From Faecalibacterium duncaniae (GTDB taxonomy: Bacteria > Bacillota > Clostridia > Oscillospirales > Ruminococcaceae): DNA of 64,000 bases. A model generated the notes under the pieces. It saw only the letters and a list, made by a program, of their open reading frames with translations. It was not told where the DNA came from and searched no databases. Of the stretch, positions 49,399 to 58,042 are shown piece by piece. Position 1 is the first letter of the stretch. The number at the start of each line of letters is the position of its first letter. Position numbers and translations under genes: made by a program. The stretch spans positions 682,001 to 746,000 of the forward strand of contig NZ_CP048437.1 in NCBI RefSeq assembly GCF_010509575.1, in the 5' to 3' direction.

Positions 49399-50126
49399 AC
49401 CGAGCCTTTGAAAAAGAACTGTCCAGAGCACTTGCGGCAGAGCCGGACACAGCTGTCCCGGAAACGCTGCTGCGCCGCTGCCGGGCGGAACATGTCGTAA
49501 AACAACGGAGTGATTGGTGTGATTTGCTGCACTGCCAGTTCAAATTGCTGGGCTGGAAGGTCTGGGCGCTGGAAGCAATGGCGGCACTGGCGTTGTACAG
49601 TGTGGGTCGGGAACTTGCCCTGTGGGAGAAGGCATGGACATTACGCAATGCACTGTTTGGTCTGAGCACACTTGCCATGCTGACAGCCCTGCTCGGTCTG
49701 CCGTTTTTATACCGGGCAAGTCAATATAAGATGCTTGAACTGGAACATGCCACATATGCAGGAGTCGGTCATCCGCTGGTGATGCGGTTTTTGCTGCTGC
49801 TGGCGGGGGAAACAATCCTGCTGGGAGTGCTGGTACTCAATGTGCGGGCAGCCGCGCCATGGAGCATCGGGCAACTGCTGGCGGTGCTGACCGTGCCATT
49901 TCTGACCGCAAACAATGAGCTGCTTCTGCTGCTGCGCTGGGTGCACCCGGAATGGATGATGACCGGGGCTGTACCACTGTTTGCAGGGCAGCTGTGTTTG
50001 CTGCGGTTCGTGCAATTATCGGAACTGCCGAAAGGTCTGCCGCTGGCGGCGGGTGTGCTGGTGCTCTGCATGGTGTTGCAGTGCATCCAGCTTGCCGCCC
50101 GGTCAGAATATATTGCAGAAGCTTGA
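49395..50126 (+). CDS. Membrane protein, probable sigma-factor partner
   Basis: A 243-residue protein with a soluble N-terminus (about 50 residues: NRAFEKELSRALAAEPD ... LLRRCRAEHV) and six hydrophobic segments. ATGA overlap with the sigma gene shows translational coupling. Position suggests an anti-sigma function, but no zinc motif (HxxxCxxC) is seen and the sequence does not match a named family that I recognise. Confidence 0.7.
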   Translation: MNRAFEKELSRALAAEPDTAVPETLLRRCRAEHVVKQRSDWCDLLHCQFKLLGWKVWALEAMAALALYSVGRELALWEKAWTLRNALFGLSTLAMLTALLGLPFLYRASQYKMLELEHATYAGVGHPLVMRFLLLLAGETILLGVLVLNVRAAAPWSIGQLLAVLTVPFLTANNELLLLLRWVHPEWMMTGAVPLFAGQLCLLRFVQLSELPKGLPLAAGVLVLCMVLQCIQLAARSEYIAEA

Positions 50127-50138
50127 AAGGAATAAGTC

Positions 50139-51020
50139 ATGGAACTGAAAATTCAGAATATTACAAAGCGATACCGGGATAAAACGGCGGTGGATGATGT
50201 GTCCATCACTCTCACGCCGGGTGTGTGGGGACTGCTGGGGGCGAATGGTGCAGGCAAAACAACCTTAATGCGGATGCTGGCGGGCATTCTGCGGCCCAGC
50301 AGTGGCCGGATTTTGTGCGATGGGGTGGAGGTTGGAACGCTTGGTGCGGCCTACCGGGAAAAGCTGGGGTATCTGCCGCAGGAATTCGGGTTTTACCCGG
50401 AATTCACGGTGCAGGACTATCTGGAATATATGGCGGCGCTCAAGGGTCTGCCGCGCACAGAGGCTGCCCGGCAGATCGACGCACTGCTGGAGCGGGTAAG
50501 CCTCACTGAGGTGCGCCGCAAAAAGATCATAAAGCTTTCCGGCGGTATGAAGCGCCGAGTTGGTATCGCACAGGCACTGCTCAACGACCCGGAAATTTTA
50601 ATTCTAGATGAGCCCACGGCAGGGCTGGACCCCGGAGAACGGGTGCGCTTCCGCAATCTGCTGTCGGAGTTTGCGCAGGAACGGATCGTTCTCATTTCAA
50701 CGCATATCGTTTCGGATGTGGAATACATTGCAGCTGAAAATGCCGTGATGAAAGCTGGCAAAATCATTGCACAGGACACCACCGAAGGGCTGGTAAAGCA
50801 GATTGAAGCCAAGGTCTGGCAGGGGAACATCCCGATGGAACAGCTTGCCCGGTGGGAATACCGGCTGCGGGTAGTGAACCTGCGCAACGAGCCGGACGGA
50901 ACGGTAACATTGCGGTATCTGGCGGATGCACCGCAGCTGCCGGACAGCGTCCCGGCACAGCCCCGGCTGGAAGATCTGTATCTGTGGCTGTTCCCGGAGG
51001 AAATGGAGGAAGCAAAATGA
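50139..51020 (+). CDS. ABC transporter ATP-binding protein
   Basis: A 293-residue ATPase. Walker A GANGAGKTT, Q-loop YLPQEFGFYPEFT, signature LSGGMKRR, Walker B ILILDEPTAGLDP, and His in STHIVSD. The C-terminal 80 residues add a beta extension. It belongs to the CcmA/BcrA-like group that pairs with a separate membrane subunit. It starts 12 bp after the membrane gene with AAAGGAA and its stop overlaps the permease ATG. Confidence 0.92.
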   Translation: MELKIQNITKRYRDKTAVDDVSITLTPGVWGLLGANGAGKTTLMRMLAGILRPSSGRILCDGVEVGTLGAAYREKLGYLPQEFGFYPEFTVQDYLEYMAALKGLPRTEAARQIDALLERVSLTEVRRKKIIKLSGGMKRRVGIAQALLNDPEILILDEPTAGLDPGERVRFRNLLSEFAQERIVLISTHIVSDVEYIAAENAVMKAGKIIAQDTTEGLVKQIEAKVWQGNIPMEQLARWEYRLRVVNLRNEPDGTVTLRYLADAPQLPDSVPAQPRLEDLYLWLFPEEMEEAK

Positions 51021-52270
51021 ACCTGTATCGTTTGGAATTGAAACGTGTGTGCAAAACCCGTATGACAGCTATTCTGCTGGCCATTGCGTTGGTGCTGGCT
51101 GTGGTCATGGCATATCTGCCGGTGACCTTTATCGGCTGGACGGAACTGGATGCCAACGGAAACAAAGTGCGTTACACGGGTCTGAAAGCAATCCGGAAAC
51201 GGCAGGAGCAGCAGGTATCCGGTACCATCACGCCGGATGTCATGCAGGAAGCACTGGAAGCCTATCAGCGGGTGTACCGGCAGTATGATGCAAGCTCCAT
51301 CAACGATATTCCGGTCGAGGTATTTTATAAAGAACTTGCCCGGTATCAGCCTCTTGTGAACAACGCAAAGGAAGCCTTTGCCGACCCGAAAACCGGCATG
51401 GCACCGGGCGTGATGGGGCTGACCGCAGAGGATATGCAGAACTTTTACAGCCAGCTCCCCAAACGGCTGGAATCGGTGATCTGGCTGGAACAAAGCGGAA
51501 AGCCCGGCTATGAGCAGGCGCAGGCCATTGCACAGAAAAAGTTCGATGCTGTACAAAAACCGTTCACCTATTCATTTGGGGTCAGTTCAGATGCAATGGA
51601 TTACCAGACCCTGTTGAGTTTGCTGCTCACCCTGCTGTGCGCGGTGATTGCGGCCCCGGTGTTTGCATCGGATGCACAGACCGGGGCGCAGGACATCCAA
51701 CTGTGCACAAAAAACGGCGGTCTGCGGTTAGCAGCGGCAAAGCTAGCGGCGGCGTTTAGTATCACAGGGGCGGCGTATCTGCTCTGCGGCGTGGTGTGGA
51801 TCTTGGTCACGAATGCTCTATTTGGCTGGGAAAGTACCCAAACTTCCGTGCAATGGCTGTTTTCTGTGACCAGCCTGCTGCCGTATACCGTTGGCCAGAT
51901 GGAGTGGGTCATGCTGGTGGCAAACTTCCTGATCTTCTTTGCGGAGGTGGCCTTTGTGCTGATGGCATCCGTATGGGCCAAGAACAACCTGACCGCTTTG
52001 TCTGTGGCGCTGATCAGTGTGGTGGCACCGCTGATTGTTTATATGGTCGTGCCGGGCTCCTTTGGAGAATGGCTGTCCACCCTGATTCCGGCAGGGGGCA
52101 TTGGGCTTTCCAATGCATTGCTGTATAAAATGATCAGCTTTGATTTTCTCTATGCAGGCGGGCATGCCTTCTTTCAGGCAGATGTACTGCTGGCATCGGC
52201 ACCGATCAAGATCGTTCTGCTCGTTGGATTGGCAGCATGGGGGTATCTGCGAAAGACCAAGGTGGCTTAA
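51017..52270 (+). CDS. ABC transporter permease
   Basis: A 417-residue membrane protein. A first transmembrane helix (TAILLAIALVLAVVMAYLPV), a long extracytoplasmic domain of about 170 residues, then five or six helices. This ABC-2-like plan fits export or protection functions. ATG 51017 overlaps the ATPase stop (ATGA). The gene ends directly against a fragment of the small DUF6061-like gene, so a junction lies at 52271. Substrate is unknown. Confidence 0.85.
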   Translation: MNLYRLELKRVCKTRMTAILLAIALVLAVVMAYLPVTFIGWTELDANGNKVRYTGLKAIRKRQEQQVSGTITPDVMQEALEAYQRVYRQYDASSINDIPVEVFYKELARYQPLVNNAKEAFADPKTGMAPGVMGLTAEDMQNFYSQLPKRLESVIWLEQSGKPGYEQAQAIAQKKFDAVQKPFTYSFGVSSDAMDYQTLLSLLLTLLCAVIAAPVFASDAQTGAQDIQLCTKNGGLRLAAAKLAAAFSITGAAYLLCGVVWILVTNALFGWESTQTSVQWLFSVTSLLPYTVGQMEWVMLVANFLIFFAEVAFVLMASVWAKNNLTALSVALISVVAPLIVYMVVPGSFGEWLSTLIPAGGIGLSNALLYKMISFDFLYAGGHAFFQADVLLASAPIKIVLLVGLAAWGYLRKTKVA

Positions 52271-52355
52271 GCTGGGCTATGCGGACTTGATTCTGAATGG
52301 TGACCCGGAGGAATATTTGAAAAATGTAGCTGGGAGCCATGGGTTAGAAATCTGA
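52271..52355 (+). pseudogene. 3' fragment of the small DUF6061-like gene
   Basis: The frame reads LGYADLILNGDPEEYLKNVAGSHGL, matching the end of the protein at 18117-18368 with close to 90 percent DNA identity. It abuts the ABC permease stop codon without its own start. Confidence 0.75.
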
Positions 52356-52359
52356 ATGA

Positions 52360-52403
52360 ATGCTGGACATTACCGCTTTTTTTGCGCTGGTGATGTCCAG
52401 CAT
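52360..52403 (+). terminator. Rho-independent terminator
   Basis: ATGCTGGACAT (52360-52370) pairs with ATGTCCAGCAT (52393-52403), with further GC pairs inside and a following TTTG. Confidence 0.7.
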
Positions 52404-52524
52404 TTGTTATTTGGTGTTGATCGACCAATTTTAATGGAATCTTTATACTTCTACAATTTTCTTTACGGCTCTTTTATTTATTCCATGCTAATCTTTATGC
52501 ACACGGATAGGTAAAGGAGCTTTT

Positions 52525-53862
52525 ATGATTCAATATCCTCGTTACAGGCAGCACCGTTTTTCTTCTTTTCAGGTCATTATTGCAGGTTTTGCGGCAGTTG
52601 ATCTGGTGGGCGCATTGCTTCTGATGCTCCCGATCGCTGCACAGCAGCGGTGCGTTACACCGTTCCATGAGGCGCTGTTTACTTCCACCTCTGCCCTTTG
52701 TGTGACCGGACTTGTGGTACAGGATACCGGCAGCTACTGGTCGGCATTCGGGCAGAGCGTGATCCTTCTTCTGATCCAGATCGGAGGATTGGGCGTCATT
52801 ACGGTGGGTGCTTCCTTTGCGCTGCTTTCCGGGCGAAAGATCTCCCTCAAGCAGCGCAGCACGATGCAGGAAGCTACGGCTGCCCCGCAGATGGGCGGCA
52901 TCGTGCGGCTGACAGGCTTTATTCTGCGGATCACCGCCCTGTTTGAATTGGTCGGTGCTGCACTGCTGCTGCCGACGTTCTGCGCTGATTATGGACTGCG
53001 CGGGATCTGGTATGCACTGTTTCATTCCATTTCGGCGTTCTGCAATGCCGGCTTTGACCTGCTGGGAACAGAGGGGGCAAAATTTGTTTCGCTGACACGG
53101 TATGCAGGTAATCCATTGCTTACCACAGTGATCGCGGCCCTGATCGTCTTTGGCGGCCTTGGCTTTCTGACATGGGAGGACATTTGTACATATCGCCTTG
53201 ATTTTCACCGTTATCGGATGCAGAGCAAGGTGATCCTTGTCACAACGGCATTTCTTCTGGTACTGCCGGCACTGTACTTTTATTGTTTCGAGTTCACGGC
53301 AGGCTCTGCCCGGCAGCGCATTTTATTGTCGATGTTCCAATCCGTCACACCCCGTACTGCTGGTTTTAACACCGCTGATCTTGCTGCGATGGGCAGCACT
53401 TCACAGGCATTGATGGTGGTTCTGATGCTGTTGGGCGGTTCGCCCGGCTCTACGGCAGGCGGCATGAAAACCACAACATTTGCCGTTCTGCTGGCCAATA
53501 TGTGGGCGACCTTCCGCCGCAGAGAAGATGCCGAATTTTTCGGGCGGCGCATAGATGGTTCCGCGGTCAAGAATGCTGCTACGATCGCAGGAATGTATTT
53601 GACGCTGTTCTTCCTCGGAGCCTTTGTCATTGCTACGGCAGAGCAGCTGCCGATGTCGGTCTGTCTGTATGAGACTGCTTCGGCTGTGGCAACGGTAGGT
53701 CTGACATTGGGCATCACGCCGCAGTTGGGGGTCCTTTCGCAGGGGGTGCTGATCGCACTGATGTTTTTGGGACGTGTTGGCGGATTGACGCTGATCTATG
53801 CGGCATTTGGCAGCAGCCCTGCTCACTCTCGTCTGCCGCAGGAGAAGATCGCAATCGGATAA
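52525..53862 (+). CDS. ktrB: Potassium uptake membrane subunit KtrB/TrkH-like
   Basis: A 445-residue cation channel-transporter with four pore repeats: STSALCVTGL, ISAFCNAGFDL, VTPRTAGFNT and SAVATVGLTLGI, each with the selectivity Gly. Hydrophobic helices flank each repeat. It works with the RCK subunit encoded next. Start ATG 52525 has AAAGGAGC upstream. K/Na specificity follows the conserved Gly residues but is not proven. Loss of the KdpFABC pump in this cluster makes Ktr the visible K system. Confidence 0.93.
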   Translation: MIQYPRYRQHRFSSFQVIIAGFAAVDLVGALLLMLPIAAQQRCVTPFHEALFTSTSALCVTGLVVQDTGSYWSAFGQSVILLLIQIGGLGVITVGASFALLSGRKISLKQRSTMQEATAAPQMGGIVRLTGFILRITALFELVGAALLLPTFCADYGLRGIWYALFHSISAFCNAGFDLLGTEGAKFVSLTRYAGNPLLTTVIAALIVFGGLGFLTWEDICTYRLDFHRYRMQSKVILVTTAFLLVLPALYFYCFEFTAGSARQRILLSMFQSVTPRTAGFNTADLAAMGSTSQALMVVLMLLGGSPGSTAGGMKTTTFAVLLANMWATFRRREDAEFFGRRIDGSAVKNAATIAGMYLTLFFLGAFVIATAEQLPMSVCLYETASAVATVGLTLGITPQLGVLSQGVLIALMFLGRVGGLTLIYAAFGSSPAHSRLPQEKIAIG

Positions 53863-53873
53863 AGGAGACAGGT

Positions 53874-54521
53874 ATGAAATCGATTCTTTTGATCGGGCTT
53901 GGCCGTTTTGGCCGCCATATTGCGCAGGAACTGAATGAGCTGGGTCATCAGGTCATGGCGATCGACAGCAACGAAGACCGTGTGAATGCCGTGCTTTCCT
54001 ATGTGACGAATGCACAGATCGGTGACAGCACCAGCGAATACTTTCTGCGCTCCCTTGGCATCGGCAATTTTGATGTGTGTATCGTAACCATCGGCGGCAA
54101 TTTTCAAAGCTCACTGGAAACAACATCACTGCTCAAGGAGCTGGGCGCAAAGCTAGTGGTCTCGCGTGCAGAGCGGGATGTACAAGCCAAGTTTCTGCTG
54201 CGCAACGGTGCGGATGAAGTGGTCTATCCGGAAAAGCAGCTGGCAAAGTGGGCAGCGATCCGATATAGCTCCGAACACATTCTGGATTATATCGAGCTGC
54301 AGGACGACCACGCCATCATGGAAGTGACCATTCCGCCGGAATGGATGGATCGTACGATCGGTGAGATCAATATCCGAAAAAAGTATAACATCAATATTCT
54401 TGCGCTGAAAAAAGACGGAAAGCTCGATATGAACATCACGCCGGATACGCAGCTGTGCCGGGATGAAAGTATGCTGGTTTTGGGAAAATACGCATCGATC
54501 CAGAAGTGTTTCCGGCTCTAA
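53874..54521 (+). CDS. ktrA: Potassium uptake regulatory subunit KtrA/TrkA-like
   Basis: A 215-residue RCK protein. The N-terminal Rossmann fold has GLGRFGRHIAQEL and acidic residue MAID for NAD/ATP binding; the C-terminal TrkA-C domain follows after about residue 140. It gates KtrB. It starts 11 bp after ktrB with AAGGAGA. Confidence 0.93.
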   Translation: MKSILLIGLGRFGRHIAQELNELGHQVMAIDSNEDRVNAVLSYVTNAQIGDSTSEYFLRSLGIGNFDVCIVTIGGNFQSSLETTSLLKELGAKLVVSRAERDVQAKFLLRNGADEVVYPEKQLAKWAAIRYSSEHILDYIELQDDHAIMEVTIPPEWMDRTIGEINIRKKYNINILALKKDGKLDMNITPDTQLCRDESMLVLGKYASIQKCFRL

Positions 54522-54539
54522 AAAGATAGGACGGATCGT

Positions 54540-54668
54540 ATGGATGTCGCTTTGTTATTGATGGTTCTTGGAGTCATGTTGAGTGGTTTCCGGGCAGCAG
54601 GTGCGCTGGATCACATGCGGAAGGAGATCCTTCGACAAGAAGGAAAAAGACGTGGCTGGTGGTCGTGA
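54540..54668 (+). CDS. Small hydrophobic protein, possible
   Basis: A 42-residue frame from ATG 54540 with AGGACGG upstream. One hydrophobic stretch (DVALLLMVLGVMLSGF) and a basic tail. It lies between ktrA and the sensor kinase, where a small subunit could fit, but no family is recognised. Confidence 0.4.
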   Translation: MDVALLLMVLGVMLSGFRAAGALDHMRKEILRQEGKRRGWWS

Positions 54669-54710
54669 CCATCAAATTGTGCTATACTGTGGGCAAGGCA
54701 GGTGATCTTT

Positions 54711-56684
54711 ATGAATCAGAACGACCCACCCACTGAACATATTCTGGCGTGTCTGTCGTCCTCTCCCTCCAATGCAAAGATCGTGCGGACGGCAGCAACG
54801 ATGGCAAAGGCGTTTGGTGGAACCTTTACAGCTCTGTATGTCCGGACTCCGGATTCGGATCAGATGGGAAAAGAAGATTGTCGGCGTTTGCAGCAGCACA
54901 TTCGTATGGCAGAGCAGGCAGGTGCCGACATTTCTACGATCTACGGGGATGACATTCCGCAGCAGATCGCAGAGTTTGCCCGCATCTCCGGCATTACAAA
55001 AATCGTGCTGGGGCGCTCCAGCGTACATCGCCGCCATTTCTGGAGTGGACCGTCACTGACTGAAAAATTGACGATGACTGCGCCTAATCTGGATATTTAC
55101 ATCATCCCGGATGCTTCTGCAGAGAACGGCTACGGTTCAGGAAGAAAGCTGTTCATCCGTCCGTTTCTGCCTTCTGTCCGCGATTTACTGGTCACCGCAG
55201 GCATTTTGAGCTGCATCACGCTCATCGGCTTCCTTTTTTTACAACTGGACTTTGCGCGCTATAATATTATTACGTTCTATATGCTGGGGGTGTTGTTCAC
55301 CGCATTGTGTACCAGCGGTTACACCTGCGGTGTGCTGGGCTCCATTGCCAGTGTTGCGCTATACAATTTTTTCTTGACGGAACCGCGCCTGACATTCCAT
55401 GCGTATGATCCCGGTTATCAGGTTACATTTGCCCTGATGCTGACCTCTGCAATCATTACCTGTACGTTGACGACACGGCTGAAAGACCATGCAAAAATGT
55501 CTGCGCAGGCAGCGTTCCGTACAAAAATACTGTTTGACACAAATCAGCTTTTACAGAGAGCAAAAAGCGAGGAAGAAATCCTCTCTCAGACAGCGTCCCA
55601 GTTGATGAAGCTGCTGAACCGGAGCCTGATCGTTTACCCGGAACAAAACGGAGATCTTGGGTCAGAACAGGTTTTTGGGATTGGTGGGGAAGTGCCGCGC
55701 AACATCTTTTCTGCACCGGAAGAACGTGATGCAGCAAATTGGACATTTGCAAACAAAAAGCGTTCCGGTGCAGGCACGGATAGCTACCCGGACGCAAAGG
55801 GGCTTTATCTTGCACTTCGGACCGGAGGCGGCGTGTTTGGAGTGGTTGGGATCGATCTGTCCGAAAAACCGCTGGATGCCTTTGAAAACAGCGTGATGCT
55901 TTCCATTCTGGGTGAAGGTGCGCTGGCCATCGAAAACCGCAGAAATGCGCTGGAAAAAGAGCAAGCTGCATTGCAGGCAAGGAATGAAGAGCTGCGGGCA
56001 AACCTGCTGCGCACGATCTCCCATGATCTGCGCACCCCGCTGACCTCCATTTCCGGCAATGCCAGCAATCTGCTTTCCAACGGAGAAACGCTGGATACAG
56101 AGACCCGGAACAAGATCTGCACCGATATTTTTGACGATGCACAATGGCTGATCGGTCTGGTGGAAAATCTGCTTTCCATCACCCGCATTGAGGATGGGCG
56201 GATGAATCTGCAGATCTCACCGCAGCTGATGGATGAGATGATCGAAGAAGCACTGCATCATGTCAACCGGAAAAGCTGTGAACACACCATCACAACACAG
56301 TATGGGGACGAGATCCTCCTGGTCAATGTGGATGCACGGCTGATCATGCAGGTCGTTGTCAATCTGGTGGATAACGCCATCAAATACACCCCCGTGGGCT
56401 CGGTCATTCAGATCTCGGCTTACCGGAAAGACCATCAGGTCGTAGTGGAAGTTGCAGATAACGGTCCCGGCATTCCGGATCGCGCAAAAGCACAGGTGTT
56501 CGAGATGTTTTATACCGGGCAGAGCCGCATCGCAGACAGCCACCGCAGCCTTGGACTGGGCTTGCCCCTCTGCCGTGCAATCTTGACGGCTCACGGCGGA
56601 ACATTGACCCTGCGTGACAACATTCCCAATGGCAGTGTCTTTTCCTTTGCATTGCCGCAAAGCGAGGTGAACATTCATGAATAA
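54711..56684 (+). CDS. kdpD: KdpD-like sensor histidine kinase
   Basis: A 657-residue kinase. It begins with a universal-stress-protein domain (HILACLSSSPSNAKIVRTAA ... VLGRSS), then four membrane segments (DUF4118), a GAF-like region, HisKA with His in RTISHDLRTPLTS (about residue 437) and an ATPase domain (N box VVNLVDNAIKYT, G boxes ADNGPGIPD and SLGLGLPL). The N-terminal KdpD domain with its own Walker motif, present in E. coli, is absent. GAGGTGATC-like spacing supports ATG 54711. It likely senses K or turgor and signals to the regulator whose gene overlaps its end. Confidence 0.9.
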   Translation: MNQNDPPTEHILACLSSSPSNAKIVRTAATMAKAFGGTFTALYVRTPDSDQMGKEDCRRLQQHIRMAEQAGADISTIYGDDIPQQIAEFARISGITKIVLGRSSVHRRHFWSGPSLTEKLTMTAPNLDIYIIPDASAENGYGSGRKLFIRPFLPSVRDLLVTAGILSCITLIGFLFLQLDFARYNIITFYMLGVLFTALCTSGYTCGVLGSIASVALYNFFLTEPRLTFHAYDPGYQVTFALMLTSAIITCTLTTRLKDHAKMSAQAAFRTKILFDTNQLLQRAKSEEEILSQTASQLMKLLNRSLIVYPEQNGDLGSEQVFGIGGEVPRNIFSAPEERDAANWTFANKKRSGAGTDSYPDAKGLYLALRTGGGVFGVVGIDLSEKPLDAFENSVMLSILGEGALAIENRRNALEKEQAALQARNEELRANLLRTISHDLRTPLTSISGNASNLLSNGETLDTETRNKICTDIFDDAQWLIGLVENLLSITRIEDGRMNLQISPQLMDEMIEEALHHVNRKSCEHTITTQYGDEILLVNVDARLIMQVVVNLVDNAIKYTPVGSVIQISAYRKDHQVVVEVADNGPGIPDRAKAQVFEMFYTGQSRIADSHRSLGLGLPLCRAILTAHGGTLTLRDNIPNGSVFSFALPQSEVNIHE

Positions 56685-57387
56685 GCCGACCATTCTGGTC
56701 GTAGAGGATGATGTTCCTGTACGGTGTCTGATCACAACGACCCTGAAGACCCACGGCTATAAATATCTGACTGCTTCCAATGGGGAAACGGCAATCATGA
56801 TGACTACCAGCCACAATCCGGACATCATGCTGCTGGATCTTGGACTGCCCGATATAGACGGCATCGAGGTCATCCGCAGCGTCCGCACATGGTCGAACCT
56901 GCCCATCATCGTCCTGAGTGCCCGGAGCGAGGATTCTGATAAGATCGAGGCACTGGACAATGGCGCAGACGATTATCTGACAAAGCCGTTTTCCGTGGAT
57001 GAGCTGCTGGCAAGACTGCGTGTAACGCAGCGCCGATTGAATCTGCTGGCTTCTGACGGCATAAATAGTCCGGTTTTTGTCAATGGTCCTTTGAAGATCG
57101 ACTTCTCGGCAGGCTGCGTCTGGCTGAGCGAGAATGAATTGCATTTGACTCCCATCGAGTACAAACTGCTGTGTGTGCTGGCGCATAATGTGGGCAAAGT
57201 GCTGACGCATACCTCCATCACGCAGAAAGTATGGGGCAGTACGCAGGAAAATGACATTGCATCCTTGCGAGTTTACATGGCATCCCTGCGCAAAAAATTG
57301 GAACGATGCCCGGATGCGCCGCATCTGATCCAGACTCATGTTGGTGTAGGATACCGGATGCTGCGCGTGGAAAATGATGAATCATAG
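56677..57387 (+). CDS. kdpE: KdpE-like response regulator (OmpR family)
   Basis: A 236-residue regulator. The receiver domain has acidic pocket VVEDD, phospho-Asp in MLLDLGLPD, and Lys in LTKPFSVDEL. The C-terminal winged helix contains LTPIEYKLLCVLAHNVGKV and YMASLRKKLERCP. It overlaps kdpD by 8 bp, so the two form a two-component pair. No kdpFABC genes are nearby, so it probably controls ktrAB. Confidence 0.93.
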   Translation: MNKPTILVVEDDVPVRCLITTTLKTHGYKYLTASNGETAIMMTTSHNPDIMLLDLGLPDIDGIEVIRSVRTWSNLPIIVLSARSEDSDKIEALDNGADDYLTKPFSVDELLARLRVTQRRLNLLASDGINSPVFVNGPLKIDFSAGCVWLSENELHLTPIEYKLLCVLAHNVGKVLTHTSITQKVWGSTQENDIASLRVYMASLRKKLERCPDAPHLIQTHVGVGYRMLRVENDES

Positions 57388-57395
57388 TAAAAAAA

Positions 57396-57466
57396 CAGGG
57401 TGCGCCCCTGAATGAACAACACCCCATTTGTCCGACAGTATTCGGTCAGACAAATGGGGTGTTGTT
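57396..57466. terminator. Long hairpin terminator with half CAGGGTGCG element
   Basis: AACAACACCCCATTTGTC (57415-57432) pairs perfectly with GACAAATGGGGTGTTGTT (57449-57466). It is preceded by the left arm CAGGGTGCG (57396-57404), whose right arm is missing. Confidence 0.8.
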
Positions 57467-57513
57467 ATATGTCAGAAAAACGAAAGATGTACAGTGGAGA
57501 AGGAGACCAATTT

Positions 57514-57846
57514 TTATAGTGCAAGATGCTTTGCACGATAGTCCCGTGGGCTGATGCCATATACATTTTTGAAAGCGCGGGAAAAGTGAAGCTGATTGGG
57601 ATAGCTGACCATGGTGCTGATGGTGCTGATGGGCAGGCGGCTTTCAGTCAGCAGCTGTGCCGCCCGTGCCATGCGGTAGTGCAGCAGGAACCCCTGTGGG
57701 CTTTCGCCCATGGTATCTCGGAACACCTTACTGAAATAGCTGCGGTTCAGTCCGCAGAAGGAGGAGATATCCTCGATGGAAATATCTTCGCTGTAATGCT
57801 GCTCTATGAAAGACAGATTGAGATATAACAAGTCGCATTTTTGCAT
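57514..57846 (-). CDS. AraC-type HTH protein (DNA-binding domain only)
   Basis: A 110-residue protein consisting almost solely of the AraC C-terminal domain: ISIEDISSFCGLNRSYFSKVFRDTMG and PISTISTMVSYPNQLHFSRAFKNVYGISPRDYR. Full regulators of sugar operons add about 170 residues of cupin sensor upstream. No such sequence precedes the start at 57846, so the gene is either a truncated relic or a stand-alone HTH protein. It is divergent from the alpha-galactosidase and could once have controlled it. Confidence 0.65.
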   Translation of the reverse strand: MQKCDLLYLNLSFIEQHYSEDISIEDISSFCGLNRSYFSKVFRDTMGESPQGFLLHYRMARAAQLLTESRLPISTISTMVSYPNQLHFSRAFKNVYGISPRDYRAKHLAL

Positions 57847-58042
57847 TTACGAAACTACTGGCAGATAGTATAATAATGGCACAACAAGAAAAAAGAAACT
57901 GTGCAATGTGATGATGCACAAAATTTTCTCGCTGCTTTTGTAAGAGCTGACAAAAGTAAGAAAAATCGACCCGGCCGTTCCGACACGACCGCCTGTCTGT
58001 CGGCATTTCTATTAAAAATAATCTCGTTGAGGTATAGGATCC

